Positions 9,849-20,966 of a stretch of DNA of 42,054 nucleotides are shown piece by piece; positions within the stretch are counted from its first letter, which is position 1; every line of letters begins with the position of its first letter. Source of the DNA: Mesotaenium endlicherianum (taxonomy: Eukaryota; Streptophyta; Zygnematophyceae; Zygnematales; Mesotaeniaceae); assembly GCA_009602735.1 (NCBI GenBank), contig WELA01013853.1, positions 204,852 through 246,905 on the forward strand, read 5' to 3'. The notes beneath the pieces were generated by a model. It had not been told where the DNA came from. It saw nothing but the letters and a program-made list of their open reading frames with translations, and did not search any database. The position numbers and the translations under genes are program-made.

Positions 9849-12487
9849 NGGGGGGGGGGGGGAGGGGGAGCAGGAACGAGGGAGTTGCGGCGGAAGCAGC
9901 GGCCGCGCTCGCCGCCCTCTGCGCCCGCCCGGGTGGCTTGGTGAGCAAGCAAGCGAGCGCGCGTGACTGGAGTGGTGTGCAGTGCACGCTGCATCTTGTG
10001 TGCCTTTCTCTCTCGTGCTGCTCCCATTGAGGTGCTTCCGCGTGCAGGCGTAGTGAATTGGGGGGTCTGGTGTGCTGTGGGGTGATGCAGAGGCTGCTCT
10101 TTGCTCCAGATGGCGCCTGGGGAGGCGCCCGCTTCAAGAGCCTCGCGTGCGACGCCGCGGCCACAGTACGTTGGGTGGGCGGGCCGGCGGGCAGGCGGGG
10201 GCCTGCATGCCTGATGCGCTTCCGCACCGGCTGCTGCCGCTGTCTCTCGAAGCATGACCCATGTGTATAAGACACGGAAGTGGAGAGCAGTGGGGGTGGA
10301 GTGGAAAAGAAGAGTGGGGCATGAGGGCACTGCCACTGCGCGGGGGTGTTGAGTGCGAGAGAGTGTGCGTGGGTGGGTGCGCGGCAGGTGAGGCTGAGGG
10401 CCATGGCGGTGGCAGTGGCAGTGGCGCAGCTGTCGGCAGAGGCGGCGCAGGCGGCCGCCCGCGCCGGCCTTCTGGACGCCATCGCCGGCGCACTCGCAGG
10501 CGCCGCCACAAGCGACGCGGACGTGCTGGCCGCCATCACCACTCTGGACCTCGTCAGCGCTGTACGCCCGCACCCCCCTCTCCCTCCCCCTCCCCCTCCC
10601 ACCCTCGTCCTGCTCCTCCTCCTCCTCCTCCACCACCTCTTCTGTCCCTTCCAGTCCAAGGGCAGGAAGGGGCCCGTGCAACTGCTCTCTCGTTCCCCGT
10701 GCTCCTGCTTGAGTTGCTGCTACCACCCTCCCCTGCCCTCTTCCTCCCCTTCTGGGTTGTTCCCCTCCCCTCCCNTGCTCTTCTGCTGCTGCTGGTGGTG
10801 GTGGTGGTGGTGGTTCTGCGAGTGCCGCAGCGGCAGCAGCAGCAGTGAGGGAGGGCCGGCTCTGACAACACCATCTCTGTGTGTTGAATGGGCTGCCAGC
10901 TGGCACAAGCAGAGTGGGGTGCGCAGCTGCTGGCATCCAGCGGGGTGGCTGCCCAGCTGGCGTCCATCATCGCCGGCGAGAGGACGGACGCGCTCGTGCG
11001 GGCGGCAGCACTCTCCTCTGCCGCCCACTTGCTCGCTCCTCCGCCGCCCGCCACGTCCCCCACCATTCCTTCCTCCGGTGTGCTCTCTTGCCGCCCCCCT
11101 CACTTGTTGGCACCTACTTGCTGGGCTTCACTATTGAGCAGCAAATTGGATGAGAAGAAAAAGTATAATGGAAGATAGTGATCACCTCTGGCTCAGACTT
11201 TCTCGGAGTTGGAGCTCCCCTGCTGCGCCTCACAGCTTGTGAGGTGGCTGGTGTGAGAGAGGGCGAGAAAAAGGGGGGTTGAAGTGGTGGCAGATGCCTC
11301 TGGGACGAGGGGGAAGGCGGCAAAAGTGGCGATGATGGCTGGGGCTTGCCCACGATGATGAAGATGATAGCTCAAGTGTCGTGTGCGCAAGAGAAAGAAA
11401 GAGACGGCACCAGCCATGACCAGCAAGCGCTCCCGCATGCGCACGTGTGCAACCCCCAGAAGAATCAGGCCCCGCAATGGCTGCTTTGCCCGATGTGCTG
11501 GGCTCTCTTCGCAGGCGCCTCCAGCAGACAGACTGAGAGAGGAGAGGCGGCTGAACGAGACAATGCATCAGGGGGTGTCCATTGAGGCAGCCGTCTTCTC
11601 TTCTTGCACGGGAAGCACACATTCGTTGCTGTTCTTTCCTCGTCTTTTGACGCGGAAATAGACGGGCAAGCATGCTAACGTGGTCTCTCACACAAGCTCA
11701 TGTTTTCTCTCGTGTACACGCGCGCACGTGCAGTTGCGCTTGCGTGTGTGAGTTTCTGTGTGCATGTATGCATATGCGTGTAGTGCGTGTGTGTGCGTGT
11801 GTCTGGGTCTGAATCACTCCACCAATGTTTGGGTGGGGGCCGTGTGCAGCTGGGCAAGCAGCGCTGCTGGGCGCACTGGAGCGCTTTCTGGAGGAGAGGT
11901 GCGCGCCGGACGTGAGGCCCTCCAGCGGCAGCGCCGTGGAGGAGCAGGCGGCTCTGGACGCCGTGGCCCACATCGCCGCCAGTGAGCATCCCTCCCGCCG
12001 CCGCTGCCTGCTCTTGGTGGGCTCCGGCTCTTGCCGGTGTGCACAAGTGCGCTTGTGTGCACGCATGTGTGCGTATCAGTGTGTGCGTGCGTGCGAGCGT
12101 GTTCATGTGTCTGTGTTTGAGCGTGTGTGCGTTGAGTTTGTGTGAAAGCGCTTGTGTTGTGTGTGACGTGTGCATGTGTGTGTGCGTGCATATATGTGTG
12201 CGTGCCTGTGCCCGTATGTCCTGTGTGTGTTATGTGTGAACGCGCGTGCGCGTACCTTTTGTGTGTGTTTCGTGTGCGCTGCGTGAGTAGCATCTGACGC
12301 CGCAGGCTGTGGCCGCCGCAGGTGCGGGCGGATCTGAGATGATTCTTCTGAGGCCCACCCAAGGGCACGCAGCACCAGCTGCCGCCACGTGTGCAGCCCG
12401 CTTGGCGTTTGACTCGCATGCAGCCCACGACCTGCAACTGGTCCGCCCTCCCCCGCACAACTGACGGGCTACTTTGCCACACCGCTA

Positions 12488-12527
<40 letters not shown>

Positions 12528-14409
12528 CGTGCCTGTCTGCCTGGCTGCGTCAATGTGTGACCGCATGCATGCCCGCGTGCATGCATGCACATATGCTCCC
12601 GCCTGCTTGTGCTTTGGGGCATGCCAGAAAGCAGCAGCTGCAGGTTGCCCAAGGACAGCGAGCAAGCATGCATGCGTGTGCACATGTGCATGTGTGCTGG
12701 CGTGCGTGCGTGTGTGCGTGCGTGCGTGCGTGGGCTGAAGGGGACGAGCTTGGGGACGGGGGCTGTCAGGCAGGAGTGCGGGCGCTGGCATCCCTCGCGG
12801 GGGCGTGGCGGGGCAGCAGCAGAAGCAGCAGCAGCAGGGACTACGGGGGGCGTGGGGCGGTGGTGCTGGGCGAGCGTGCGGAGGCCGTGCTCCGGGACTG
12901 CCTCTTTGGCGCCGCGGCTGCTGCCGCTCCCTCCGCGGGCGGCCCCACCCTGGCTGTAAGCAATCCCGCCTGCCTGCCTGTCTGCCTGCCTGCTTGCTGC
13001 CTGCCTGCCTGCCCGACTGGTTTCATGCCCACCTGCTGCCTGCCCGCTTGCCTGCACCCCTGTGTGCCTTGGTGGCCCCCCCTAAAGAGAGAAGGAGCTG
13101 CGCACCCGGAGGAAGGCAGGCTCAGGGGTTGGTGAGATGCAAGAGTGCCACCACACTGCCACTGCCAAGGGGTTCCACCCACCGCTGGATTGGTTGGGGG
13201 TGGCTGAGGGCTGAGCAGGGCGTGGTGTGGGCGCTGATGCGACACAAGGCCGGGGACATGCGCTCGCCGGTCAGTTCACCTGCTGTTCCTCCCCTCGCCT
13301 CTGCTCCTCTCTTTCTTGAGGACACTCGTGTGCTTCCTTGTGTTGTGCAATCGTGGTGGGTTCACTGGGGAGGAGGGCGCTGTTTGTGCAATTCACGCAG
13401 GAGGAGCCGAGCCCCGTCTGCCGTCTGGAGCTGCAGGCTGCAAATGGGACGGGGCCTCTGCTGCTGAGTGACGGGAGGGCGTGATGGTGGGGGGGAGGGC
13501 GGGGCAGGCGTATGACCTCACAGAAGCGCTGGCTGCGCGTCCGTGGGGCGTGCGCGAGGTGTGCTCCCACGCGGCGCTCGTCGACTTCATCGTCAGCCCT
13601 GCGTCGGAGTCCACGCCACAAGGTACTGGCGGCCCGCCATGCACGCGGGTGCCACATGTGCCACTGCCCTGCGTTTGCTTTCAACGTAGACGTTGCATCT
13701 GTCTGCACGTGTGCGTGGCTGGGTGGGTGGGTGGGTGGGAGATGGGGAGGGGTGAGATGGGGGGTGAGGACGCATCAAGCATGTGGAGTGTGGGTCTCCG
13801 TAGATTGAGTGGAGCGTGGCTTGTTATGAGCGTGTGGCAGGCCAGGAGATGAGGCACAGGTGCTGCCAGGCCCTGGCTGCTGCTGCTGCTGGCCACCAGG
13901 AGGGGGGTCCCCTCCCCTGCCTTCACCAGGTGGGTCGCTGGCTGGCTCCCTTCCGTCGGTCAGTTTGCCGCTGGTGCTCTTGGCCCCTCTGGGGGGAGGC
14001 GTGTGTGTCTCGCTTCTCCTGCCGCATGACTGGAATGGCCGATAAACTCAGGCGCCCGCCCTGGCCTCTACTTGCGCTCTGGGAGGACGAGTCGCCGCCA
14101 CCTGTCACGTGGTTTTAACTGATATTTCATGAAGTAGGGCGGCAGCTGCATATGCACACATGCACACATGGCTGCACGGGCTGGTGTTGCAAAAAGAGGG
14201 AGGTGATGTGGTGGGCACTCACGCACCGGCCCGGTCTGGCCTGGTCGGCATGCACATTAAACGATCAACTGCCTGGTCCGCGTGGGCTTGGCAATGTGTG
14301 CATGCAGCTGGACGAGGCAGCACGCGGAGGGCCACGTGGCGCTGCGACACGACGCAGCAGTGCCATTCCGCTGGTGACCACGGACGAGCGCCCCCCCACT
14401 GGGCTCTAG
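8217..14409 (+). CDS. PSMD5: PSMD5-like (S5b/Hsm3) 26S proteasome base assembly chaperone
   Basis: ARM/HEAT-repeat chaperone that in animals and yeast helps assemble the Rpt1-Rpt2-Rpn1 module of the 19S base. Sixteen exons: 8217-8310, 8450-8513, 8821-8929, 9240-9308, 9585-9685, 9874-9940, 10091-10165, 10388-10561, 10900-11077, 11850-11981, 12322-12440, 12770-12955, 13219-13269, 13508-13622, 13841-13929, 14308-14409 (TAG). Sum 1725 nt, 574 residues, all junctions in phase; human PSMD5 is about 500. Family landmarks in order: DFLTTYPLAFIL then ELEAATCAALERIF; NEGVAAEAAAALAALC; LLASSGVAAQL with ALVRAAALSSAAHLL; DMRSP|AYDLTEALAARPWG, which matches the spacing of the conserved helix before 'QPW' in PSMD5; QEMRHRCCQALAAAA; and a short basic tail. 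Most secure: exons 5-8 and 13-15. Least secure: exon 1, the 11077 donor, exons 11-12, and the GC donor at 8930. Introns are rich in microsatellites. Confidence 0.8.
9815..9862. repeat. Poly-G tract with an ambiguous base
   Basis: About 48 G after a run of T, with N at 9849, immediately before the acceptor of PSMD5 exon 6 (GGAGCAG|G at 9873/9874). The true length is uncertain; the N marks unresolved sequence. A second N at 10775 lies in the intron after exon 8, beside CTG/TGG triplet runs. Confidence 0.9.
12488..12541. repeat. CCTG tetranucleotide microsatellite in PSMD5 intron
   Basis: About ten CCTG units then degenerate CCTG/TCTG/GCTG. A GCATGC- and GTGC-rich alternating stretch follows to about 12735. 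It lies between exons 11 and 12. Confidence 0.9.
12967..13055. repeat. Second CCTG/GCCT repeat in PSMD5 intron
   Basis: Interrupted CCTG repeats between exons 12 and 13, starting just after the GCT|GTAAGC donor. Same motif class as 12488-12541 and, inverted, as 29440-29592. Confidence 0.85.
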
Positions 14410-15615
14410 GGGCCAGCCAGGCCCGCTGCGTCTTGCTTTGGTGCACTCCTGTGCATGCGTTTGCTCCACGTGCCCACGCACACGCATGCACAGGGCAGGC
14501 ATGCATGTCGGTGGCTGGCTGTCAGTCGCCTGCGGAGCTTGTTGGGATTGTGTATGGCCAGCATAAATATCTTTCTCATCCTGCAATGTAAGCTTTGCTG
14601 CAAGTGCGCACCTGTCGATGATGTGACTCGTCTTGAGACCGGCCGGGCCTGTCCGCGATCATAGAATGTGTGGATGAGCATATAAGCTGACTTTACCTGT
14701 CGAGCTAGTAGAGCTGCTGGGCTTCCTTCACCACTCTCCTGATGCTTGCCGCGTGAACGACCAAAAGGTGGAGACTAGTGGAGTGCCTTGTTGTGTATGG
14801 CGAACCTCGAGAAGAACACAAGCGGCACCTCTACTATACATTCCAAACATCTTCTTTTGATATTTGTGCAAGATCTGCGGATAGGGACCAGGCCCACTGT
14901 TTGGGCGTATTGTAGAGCTCGCCACTGGTGTGCATGGAGGTTGCTGCACAGCATTTGTACATGCGTGGAGTGCTCTGTAGTCAGCACTAGAATACGAGCA
15001 CAAAGAGATTCGTAGATGGAGACACGTACAGGAAGCCCCATATGAAAATGGGGAAGCAGCACCTATCTGGCTTGCCTGTCTGGGCCGCCGCCAGTCCGAC
15101 AAGCTCTGCTCATTGCAGACTACATCAATCTCCAATCTGGTATTTCCGTGGCACTAAGTACAGGACATCAGTACCTTCAGTGGGCTTGGGCAGCTTCTTC
15201 TGCGCAGGTCATGAACAAAATGCCTCTGCTAAGATGTTCTGAACTGCGCATGACATAGGCAGCCCCTGATTCAAACTTCTGTGGAGTAACTCCACACCTG
15301 GGGTAATGTAGTGATTTATTCCTCATATAAGGGAATGTGTTCACTTAGATTGCAAAATTGCCTTGGTAAACAATAAGCTCTACTATACATGATAACTGTG
15401 TCCCGCACGTGCAAAACACACATTATCTACTTGTGGCAGATGCCATGCCCTGCCATGCCCTACCTAATATGTGAATAACCCTTTTTGAGCCTACTCCGAC
15501 CTTGAGGCTCCAAGAGAGCCTCTGTGCGTCTCCGGCAACCTACAGTATCATTCAGCAACATTCTCACTTTTGCGTGTGAATGGCCTCCGTCCTTATCCTC
15601 CAGTATCAAAAGTCC
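14410..15615. other. Convergent intergenic region
   Basis: Spacer between the stops of PSMD5 (plus) and the lumen protein (minus), so it carries both 3' UTRs. Several open frames of 60-135 codons exist on both strands but none shows a recognisable motif or splice-consistent model. Confidence 0.4.
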
Positions 15616-16798
15616 TCAACTCGCAGAAACGGCCTCTGGTTCGGCAGTGACGACCTGCTCCGCGCTGGTGACGTCTGCCGGGGTGGCCTTGGCTGGGCCG
15701 GCCTTGCTTTTCCGCTCGGCCACAGCCGCCTTCATGGCCTCCTTGCGCTTGGAGCTCTCCACAAGCTTGGCCTGGTAGGCGCTCAGGTCCTTGGTGTCGT
15801 CATCCTTCTTCTCCACTTTCGGGGCTGGCTTCCTGCGCGCAGCTGCGTGTGCAGGACTTGCGTCTGCTGCACAAAGCAGCACCATGGCTGCCGCAGCTGT
15901 TGACGCCACTAAGACCCTGTGCACCCGATGAGGAACCCATGGGGATGTCTACTCAGCAGGTGGTACTTGCAGCAGACGCTACCAGACAGGTGGTGCTTGC
16001 AGCGGGTTTTATTCTGGCGGCAGGGTTACAGCCAGGTCCTATATCTGGCCTTCAAAGTCATCAGATTTGAACAGTTTACGCGAACAGTAGAGGTACAAGA
16101 GCTTGAAGTTCAAGCATCTGACCGGCGCGGGATGGCTGGCTCATTAAGCTCCAGCTAATGCCACGTCGTGTTCTACACTACTACGAGCGCACCACCCTTG
16201 GCCCCCTTGCACTCTAAATCTGCCAAATTTAATTTGTCTCAATACTGAGGAACAATGTTAAGCTGAAATGAAGTACATGAGCAATGTGGGCTTCAGTAAC
16301 ATAGACTCTGGGTTAATGTATCTGTATGAAGCAGCACTAAGTGTTCCCGGCCGTATATCTCCCATTCACTAGCTCCATAAGAGATGCCCTCTTTAACAAC
16401 ACCCTCATGGGTAATTAACTGTTACCGAGTCCAGGCTAGCAGTCATTGCCTTCCCATGAATCACATACAGAGGTAGGTTATGACAACATTTCCAATGAAC
16501 TGCATCATCCTTCGAAGCCACATTCACGAAGGAAATACCCAACCCAGCAAGCTAAACAATGTCTGCAAATTCACGCAAATCACCGTTTTCTCGGCAGGCA
16601 AAAATGGTAATACCTCCTTGGACAAGCAGGAACAGATGAGACTGTTGTCTGGTCAGCCTTCGCCGAAACAGGAAAAAACATTCCAGTTCCTGCCTTGGAT
16701 TTACCACACCTTTCTGTCTTCGAAGATGCATGTTTGCAGGCCAGCGATTCTAGCATTGTCATAATCCCCAACGTAGAGGAAACCAACGAGGAAGCCAT
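15616..16798 (-). CDS. Predicted thylakoid-lumen protein with bipartite, twin-arginine transit peptide
   Basis: Two exons: 16798-16614 (ATG in AAAATGGCT) and 15916-15616 (TGA), joined in phase across AG|GTATTA and CACAG|G; 161 residues. Residues 1-60 look like a chloroplast transit peptide (MASSLVSSTL start, Ser/Lys-rich, no acidic cluster). The splice junction creates a twin arginine (R61-R62), followed by a hydrophobic stretch (about 63-79) and an Ala-His-Ala processing motif at 84-86. This layout is the mark of lumen proteins sent through the thylakoid Tat pathway. The mature part is only about 75 residues, cysteine-free and highly charged, with a predicted helix around SAYQAKLVESSKRKEAMKAA and an Ala/Glu-rich tail. 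I do not recognise the family, and no enzyme motif is seen. Location is inferred from targeting features only. Confidence 0.7.
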
Positions 16799-18155
16799 TT
16801 TTTCAGCTGAATTTGAAAGACCGGCTACACTGCTTGAAGTGGCAACTAATTTGTGCAAAGCGGTTGCCGTCTAGGAAATGGAGCTTGCTGCAGGATGTAA
16901 AGGTTTCACGTCAGATACCTTTCTACTAATATCAGCTATGAGCAGATAGTATATGGAGAAGGGGCTGACTAAAACCGCATCTGTGTGCCATGGGTTCCTG
17001 ACTCCAGAGATGTCCGTGTGCTTTTTCGCCAGTGAAGTGGCCCTCTCGATGGCAAAAAGGTGGATAAGGAAGGTCCCTGCATGCTCGTGGCTGCATCGAT
17101 GACGTAGATTGCTACGCGCTTGTACACTCTGACGAGGAGTGCCGACAAGGCCAAGGCAGATGAGAGCTGATGTAAGCACATGCCCCCACAGGTGCCACCT
17201 GTTTCAGGACGAAGGACCTTCGATCATGTTCGATCGGGCTTCGATGGAGAGACAATGTCGCGACTGGCAGGTTTGAAACTCCCGCAGTCGACGACGCAAG
17301 TCTACTGACACGCGCTCAAATGTGTGAGGACTGACTACCTGGATGACATATATCAAAAGTACGAGTCATTCAAGGCTTTGCCTGAGCACGGAGATTGTTA
17401 GAAACAACAAGAAAGTTGTCATGATAGAATTTTCCAGCTTTAGTGGATATAGCTCCTTGTGTAGGTCACCTACATGAAAGGAGCCATACTAGAAGGTTCT
17501 AGAGGTACTTTGCTAGAGAGGACATTAGAGTTTAATTAGGAAGCACAAAGTAGTAGAAGAAATCTTACCGTAGATGGTTTGAAGCTTGGAAGCTTACATC
17601 TTGTACACAACTTTTCTTAATCAAGTGAGATCTTGTCCACTCCTCTCTCATGTAGCTCTCTGAACTCTTGCAAGGGTAGCACACCACCGAGCCACTCCAC
17701 CTTATGCATGCAACTTGGGAAGGTTCTTGTGCACGCTTCCACTCGTGGGTGAGGGTGCGTGAGTGTGTGTGGGCGCACTCCCCGCACCCTTCCCCCTTTC
17801 ACACGCTCTCCCACCCGCCAGGTGTTGCGTATTATAATAACGAAGTGGTGGGCGATAGTGACCATCAATAAGTGGCGTAAAGGGGCCATCATGGGGCAGG
17901 GACACGTGCGTAGCAGCATGGAGCGGCGCGTCGCCATCGCCCAGCTTCATCCTCCACCCCCACGACTTGAGGTGCAGTGAAGCGTGTGCGTGTTATGAAT
18001 CTGAAACCTTTGGGAGGCCAATGCTGACAAGACAAGGTCTACTAAGTCCAGGTCCAGATACGGATCTAGGTCTCTTGATAATGTCCCTTGTGAACGTCTC
18101 CCCTTGGACAGTTGAACTATCCTTCAGTTTGCCTTGTTGAGAGTCTCTCAGTTTA
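16799..18155. other. Upstream flank of the lumen gene; left edge of the TE block
   Basis: Should hold the lumen-gene promoter near 16800. The stretch 17380-17620 (starting TTGTTAGAAACAAC) has the feel of an old LTR but no partner, primer site or polypurine tract is found. Small ORFs show no known motif. Confidence 0.35.
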
Positions 18156-19144
18156 TGTTACGTTTTCGCTTATCAAGAGGATTTTTGGTCGGTATTCAAT
18201 ACTTAGTGGAAAGAAACAAACGGTCACTTCGAATGATTGACAATCCTGTGGAAAGCAAAAATGCTTCTAACAAATAATATGTGCAAGTGAGAGTTGCAAC
18301 TTGCATTCACAATGACTCTTGCAAGTATATATACTTGCACCACTGAGGCACCGGAGTGCTTTAAGTCACCACCTAGGGCACTGGTTCATGTTCAACAAAA
18401 ACAATTGAGGGGGGATAACATGTTCGGCTGAATGCTCGTAACGCACCGTTTGGCCGTTTGGAGACTTTTCAACGATTTCCGAAAATTCATTTCACGCCAA
18501 ACGGATGTTTTTGCGTTCACGCAACTTTTTGAAAAGTCGCGTCTGCTCGAGAAGTCGCGTACAGATTCAACAACGGACACAAATCGGTAGTTATCATGAT
18601 TAGTTTGCCAAGTCGTCAGGTGTGAACGAGTCAAACAGAAGGTCGAGGGTTGTAATCTATATGAATGTAAAGTAACTTTGCATAATGTGTTTCGTTTGAC
18701 TTTTACGATTATCTTCGGAGTCGCGACACGTCGACCAAAAGGTTGCGTGTTTGAATGCGACCGGTGGCTCCCTTAGGCCGCTTCAAAGGTGTTTTCTTTT
18801 GATTTAACGACCGTCGTTAATCGAAAACAACAACAGTCATTATCCAAAATAATGAAAGTCATAATAAGTTAATGAATCAAAAATTAACTAAGTTATTCTT
18901 TTATGATTAATCAAAGTAACTTCATGATTTAATTATGTCGTACTATTGCAAAGTAATCGAATTACTTTACGATGCATTTTGCGATAGCAATCAGGTCGTT
19001 TCGTCCATCGACCAAGAATTAGTCGGCACACGCGTGTATCGATTGATTCATCAAGATGCAACCATATATCAAATCAAATATCAATAAATAATATAACGTT
19101 GTTTAGGTAATTCAAAATACGCATAAAAAACTCAAATTGTTGCA
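18156..19144 (-). repeat. 3' LTR of E1 (family 1), about 989 bp
   Basis: On the minus strand it runs TGCAACAATTTGAG...CGTAACA, with TG/CA ends. It is preceded on the element side by a polypurine tract. It aligns by eye, end to end but with many differences, to the inverted copy at 20024-20966. It contains the symmetric TATA core GCAAGTATATATACTTGC at 18321-18338. Confidence 0.85.
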
Positions 19145-19160
19145 CTCCTTTCCCCTAAAA
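19145..19160 (-). other. Polypurine tract of E1
   Basis: Minus-strand TTTTAGGGGAAAGGAG directly before the TG of the LTR; plus-strand DNA priming site in LTR retroelements. It fixes the orientation of E1. Confidence 0.8.
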
Positions 19161-19510
19161 AGAACTTAACGTCCTCGTTAAGCGTACGTCTTTTAAGTCG
19201 AGTGGTGTCAATACTTACCTTAGCTAACGGAAAACACGAGGTGAGCGAATGGACTTTGCATCATCGACACAAACAAAAAAGAGCGATTAATTGGCCGCGC
19301 CTCTTTTGCGTTTGTTTTTTGGCTTACGAATTGTACCGGGTCGCACACCTGCCGTGGTACATAGGTTCTGAGTTTCAGCCCATCGTGACAAATACTGTCG
19401 AACTCGGTCACTACAATTTTGTAGGATTTTGTCCTGAGGTTCGTACGAGTTCCATTTGGTAAAAAGTTACACGTAGAGGCGTATGACGGAATATAGCGAT
19501 ATCCTGAGAC

Positions 19511-20018
19511 TTACTCTACATCCCAGGCTATATCATCATTGACGAGTTCCAATTTTGGTGCTTGTGGCTGGTAGCGGCCATCGGACCTAACAGCTTCAGT
19601 AAACTGACTTGGAACAAAGAATGCATTCACCCCACGGATTTAGGCAGAACCAGTTGGTATGCAACAGATCCAACATTTGCAATAACGATAAAAGGGCCTA
19701 CCCAGCAAGGCAGAAGCTTGCGCTCTCCTGGGTGCTTAAACTGTAAGTTTTTAGTTTGCAAAAGTACTTTATTGCCAACCTCAAAACGCAACTCAGTCCT
19801 GTGCGTATCAACGAACTCTTTCTACCCATCTCGAGCAACGGCTAAAGCCAACTTCGCCTGTTTGTGCACCTCTTGAAGAGCATGGACAAAGTGGCGTGCA
19901 CATGGTACTCTCATGGTCGACATTCTCGTCTAACCGGGAACGACGAGTGTCAGGAGAGTGTGCAGATGTCTGCCATAATTAATACTTTCCTGATAAGCAT
20001 TATTAACTGCGAACTTTG
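19511..20018 (-). pseudogene. E1 integrase C-terminal region, broken
   Basis: Reads in pieces as AKFAVNNAYQESINYGRH, then EVGNKVLLQTKNL, then SDGRYQPQAPK and a stop at 19511. These are the core end, the GKVLL-type C-terminal fold and the DGR motif of Ty3/gypsy integrases. Stops and at least one frameshift (near 19625) interrupt it. Decayed sequence down to about 19220 may be a former chromodomain. Confidence 0.8.
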
Positions 20019-20023
20019 CAACT

Positions 20024-20966
20024 TGTAACAATCTGAGTTTTTAGGCATATTTTAGGATATCTTCCTAATTTTCTAAAAATACGTTATATGCATTTTGACG
20101 AATTTCTTGTCACACACGTGTGTCGACTAATTCCGATCGATTGGCGAAACGACCAGCAAATCTATCGATAACGTATGTTCGATACTTTGAAAAAGAATAT
20201 TGTATACAATCATATAATTACTTTGATTGATTACAAACAATTAAGTTATTTATTTAAGGATTAATTAACTTATTATGACTTCTTTATTTTGGATAATGAT
20301 TGTCACAATCTTTCGACTTAACGACGATCGTTAAAATGAAAGAAATCCCGACCCGGAGTCACCGGCCGGAATCGAACCTGCGACCTCCTGGCCGCGTCAT
20401 CGATTCCATGATAGTCGTAATTTAAACAAAAACGAATTAACAGAACTTTGTGACCAAAGGGAGTCGAACGCCCGTCCTTCGTTTGAGACGTTCACACCTG
20501 GCCAATTGGCCAAAAAGTTTTCTTTAACTCCCGACTCATGTCGAACGTACAGGTACGCGACCCACCGAACAGTGGCGGCTTTTTCAAAAGGTCGCGTGAA
20601 CACGAAAACGCCCTTTTGGCGCGAAATGGTTCTTCGGAAACCGTCGAAAGTCTCCAAACAACCAAACGGCGCATTACGAGCATTCAGCCGAACGGGTTAT
20701 ACCCCTTCGCCTGTTTTCGTTGAACATGAACCAGTGCCCTAGCAGGTGACTCAAAGCACTCTAGTGCCTCATGTTGTGCAAGTATATATACTTGCAAGAG
20801 TCATTGTGAGTGCAATTCTCACAAGCACGCATTCTACGACATTACGTTCTTTTTCTCATAGTCTCAAGTATTAGAAATACGCGAAGTTGTCGTTGATTCT
20901 TCCACTAAGCAATTAATTTTTCTTGAATAACAAACAAAGATCCTTGAGAAAAGCAGAAACATTACA
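20024..20966 (+). mobile_element. Solo LTR (family 1) with 5-bp target-site duplication
   Basis: 943 bp, starting TGTAACAATCTGAG and ending GAAACATTACA, so ends are TGTAA/TTACA. Flanked by the direct repeat CAACT at 20019-20023 and 20967-20971. No internal region is present, as expected after LTR-LTR recombination. It is inverted relative to the E1 LTR and sits in E1's integrase. A TATA-centred palindrome lies at 20778-20795. Two tRNA T-arm-like motifs in antisense occur near 20363-20380 and 20460-20470. Confidence 0.92.

Noticed and set aside
13402..13467. Possible PSMD5 exon after an ACGCAG acceptor (EEPSPVCRLEL)
   Set aside because: Joining 13269 directly to 13508 keeps phase and gives the family spacing before the Pro-Trp motif; adding this piece breaks it.
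17380..17620. Ty1/copia LTR (TGTTAGAA start)
   Set aside because: No matching TTCTAACA end, partner LTR, PBS or polypurine tract found.
20340..20480. Functional tRNA genes
   Set aside because: Only T-arm and partial anticodon-arm likeness; no acceptor stem or proper D arm.
18156..20966. Giant 0.95-kb terminal inverted repeat DNA transposon
   Set aside because: Ends are TG/CA, one copy has a polypurine tract and the other its own CAACT duplication inside integrase coding; two inverted LTRs explain it.
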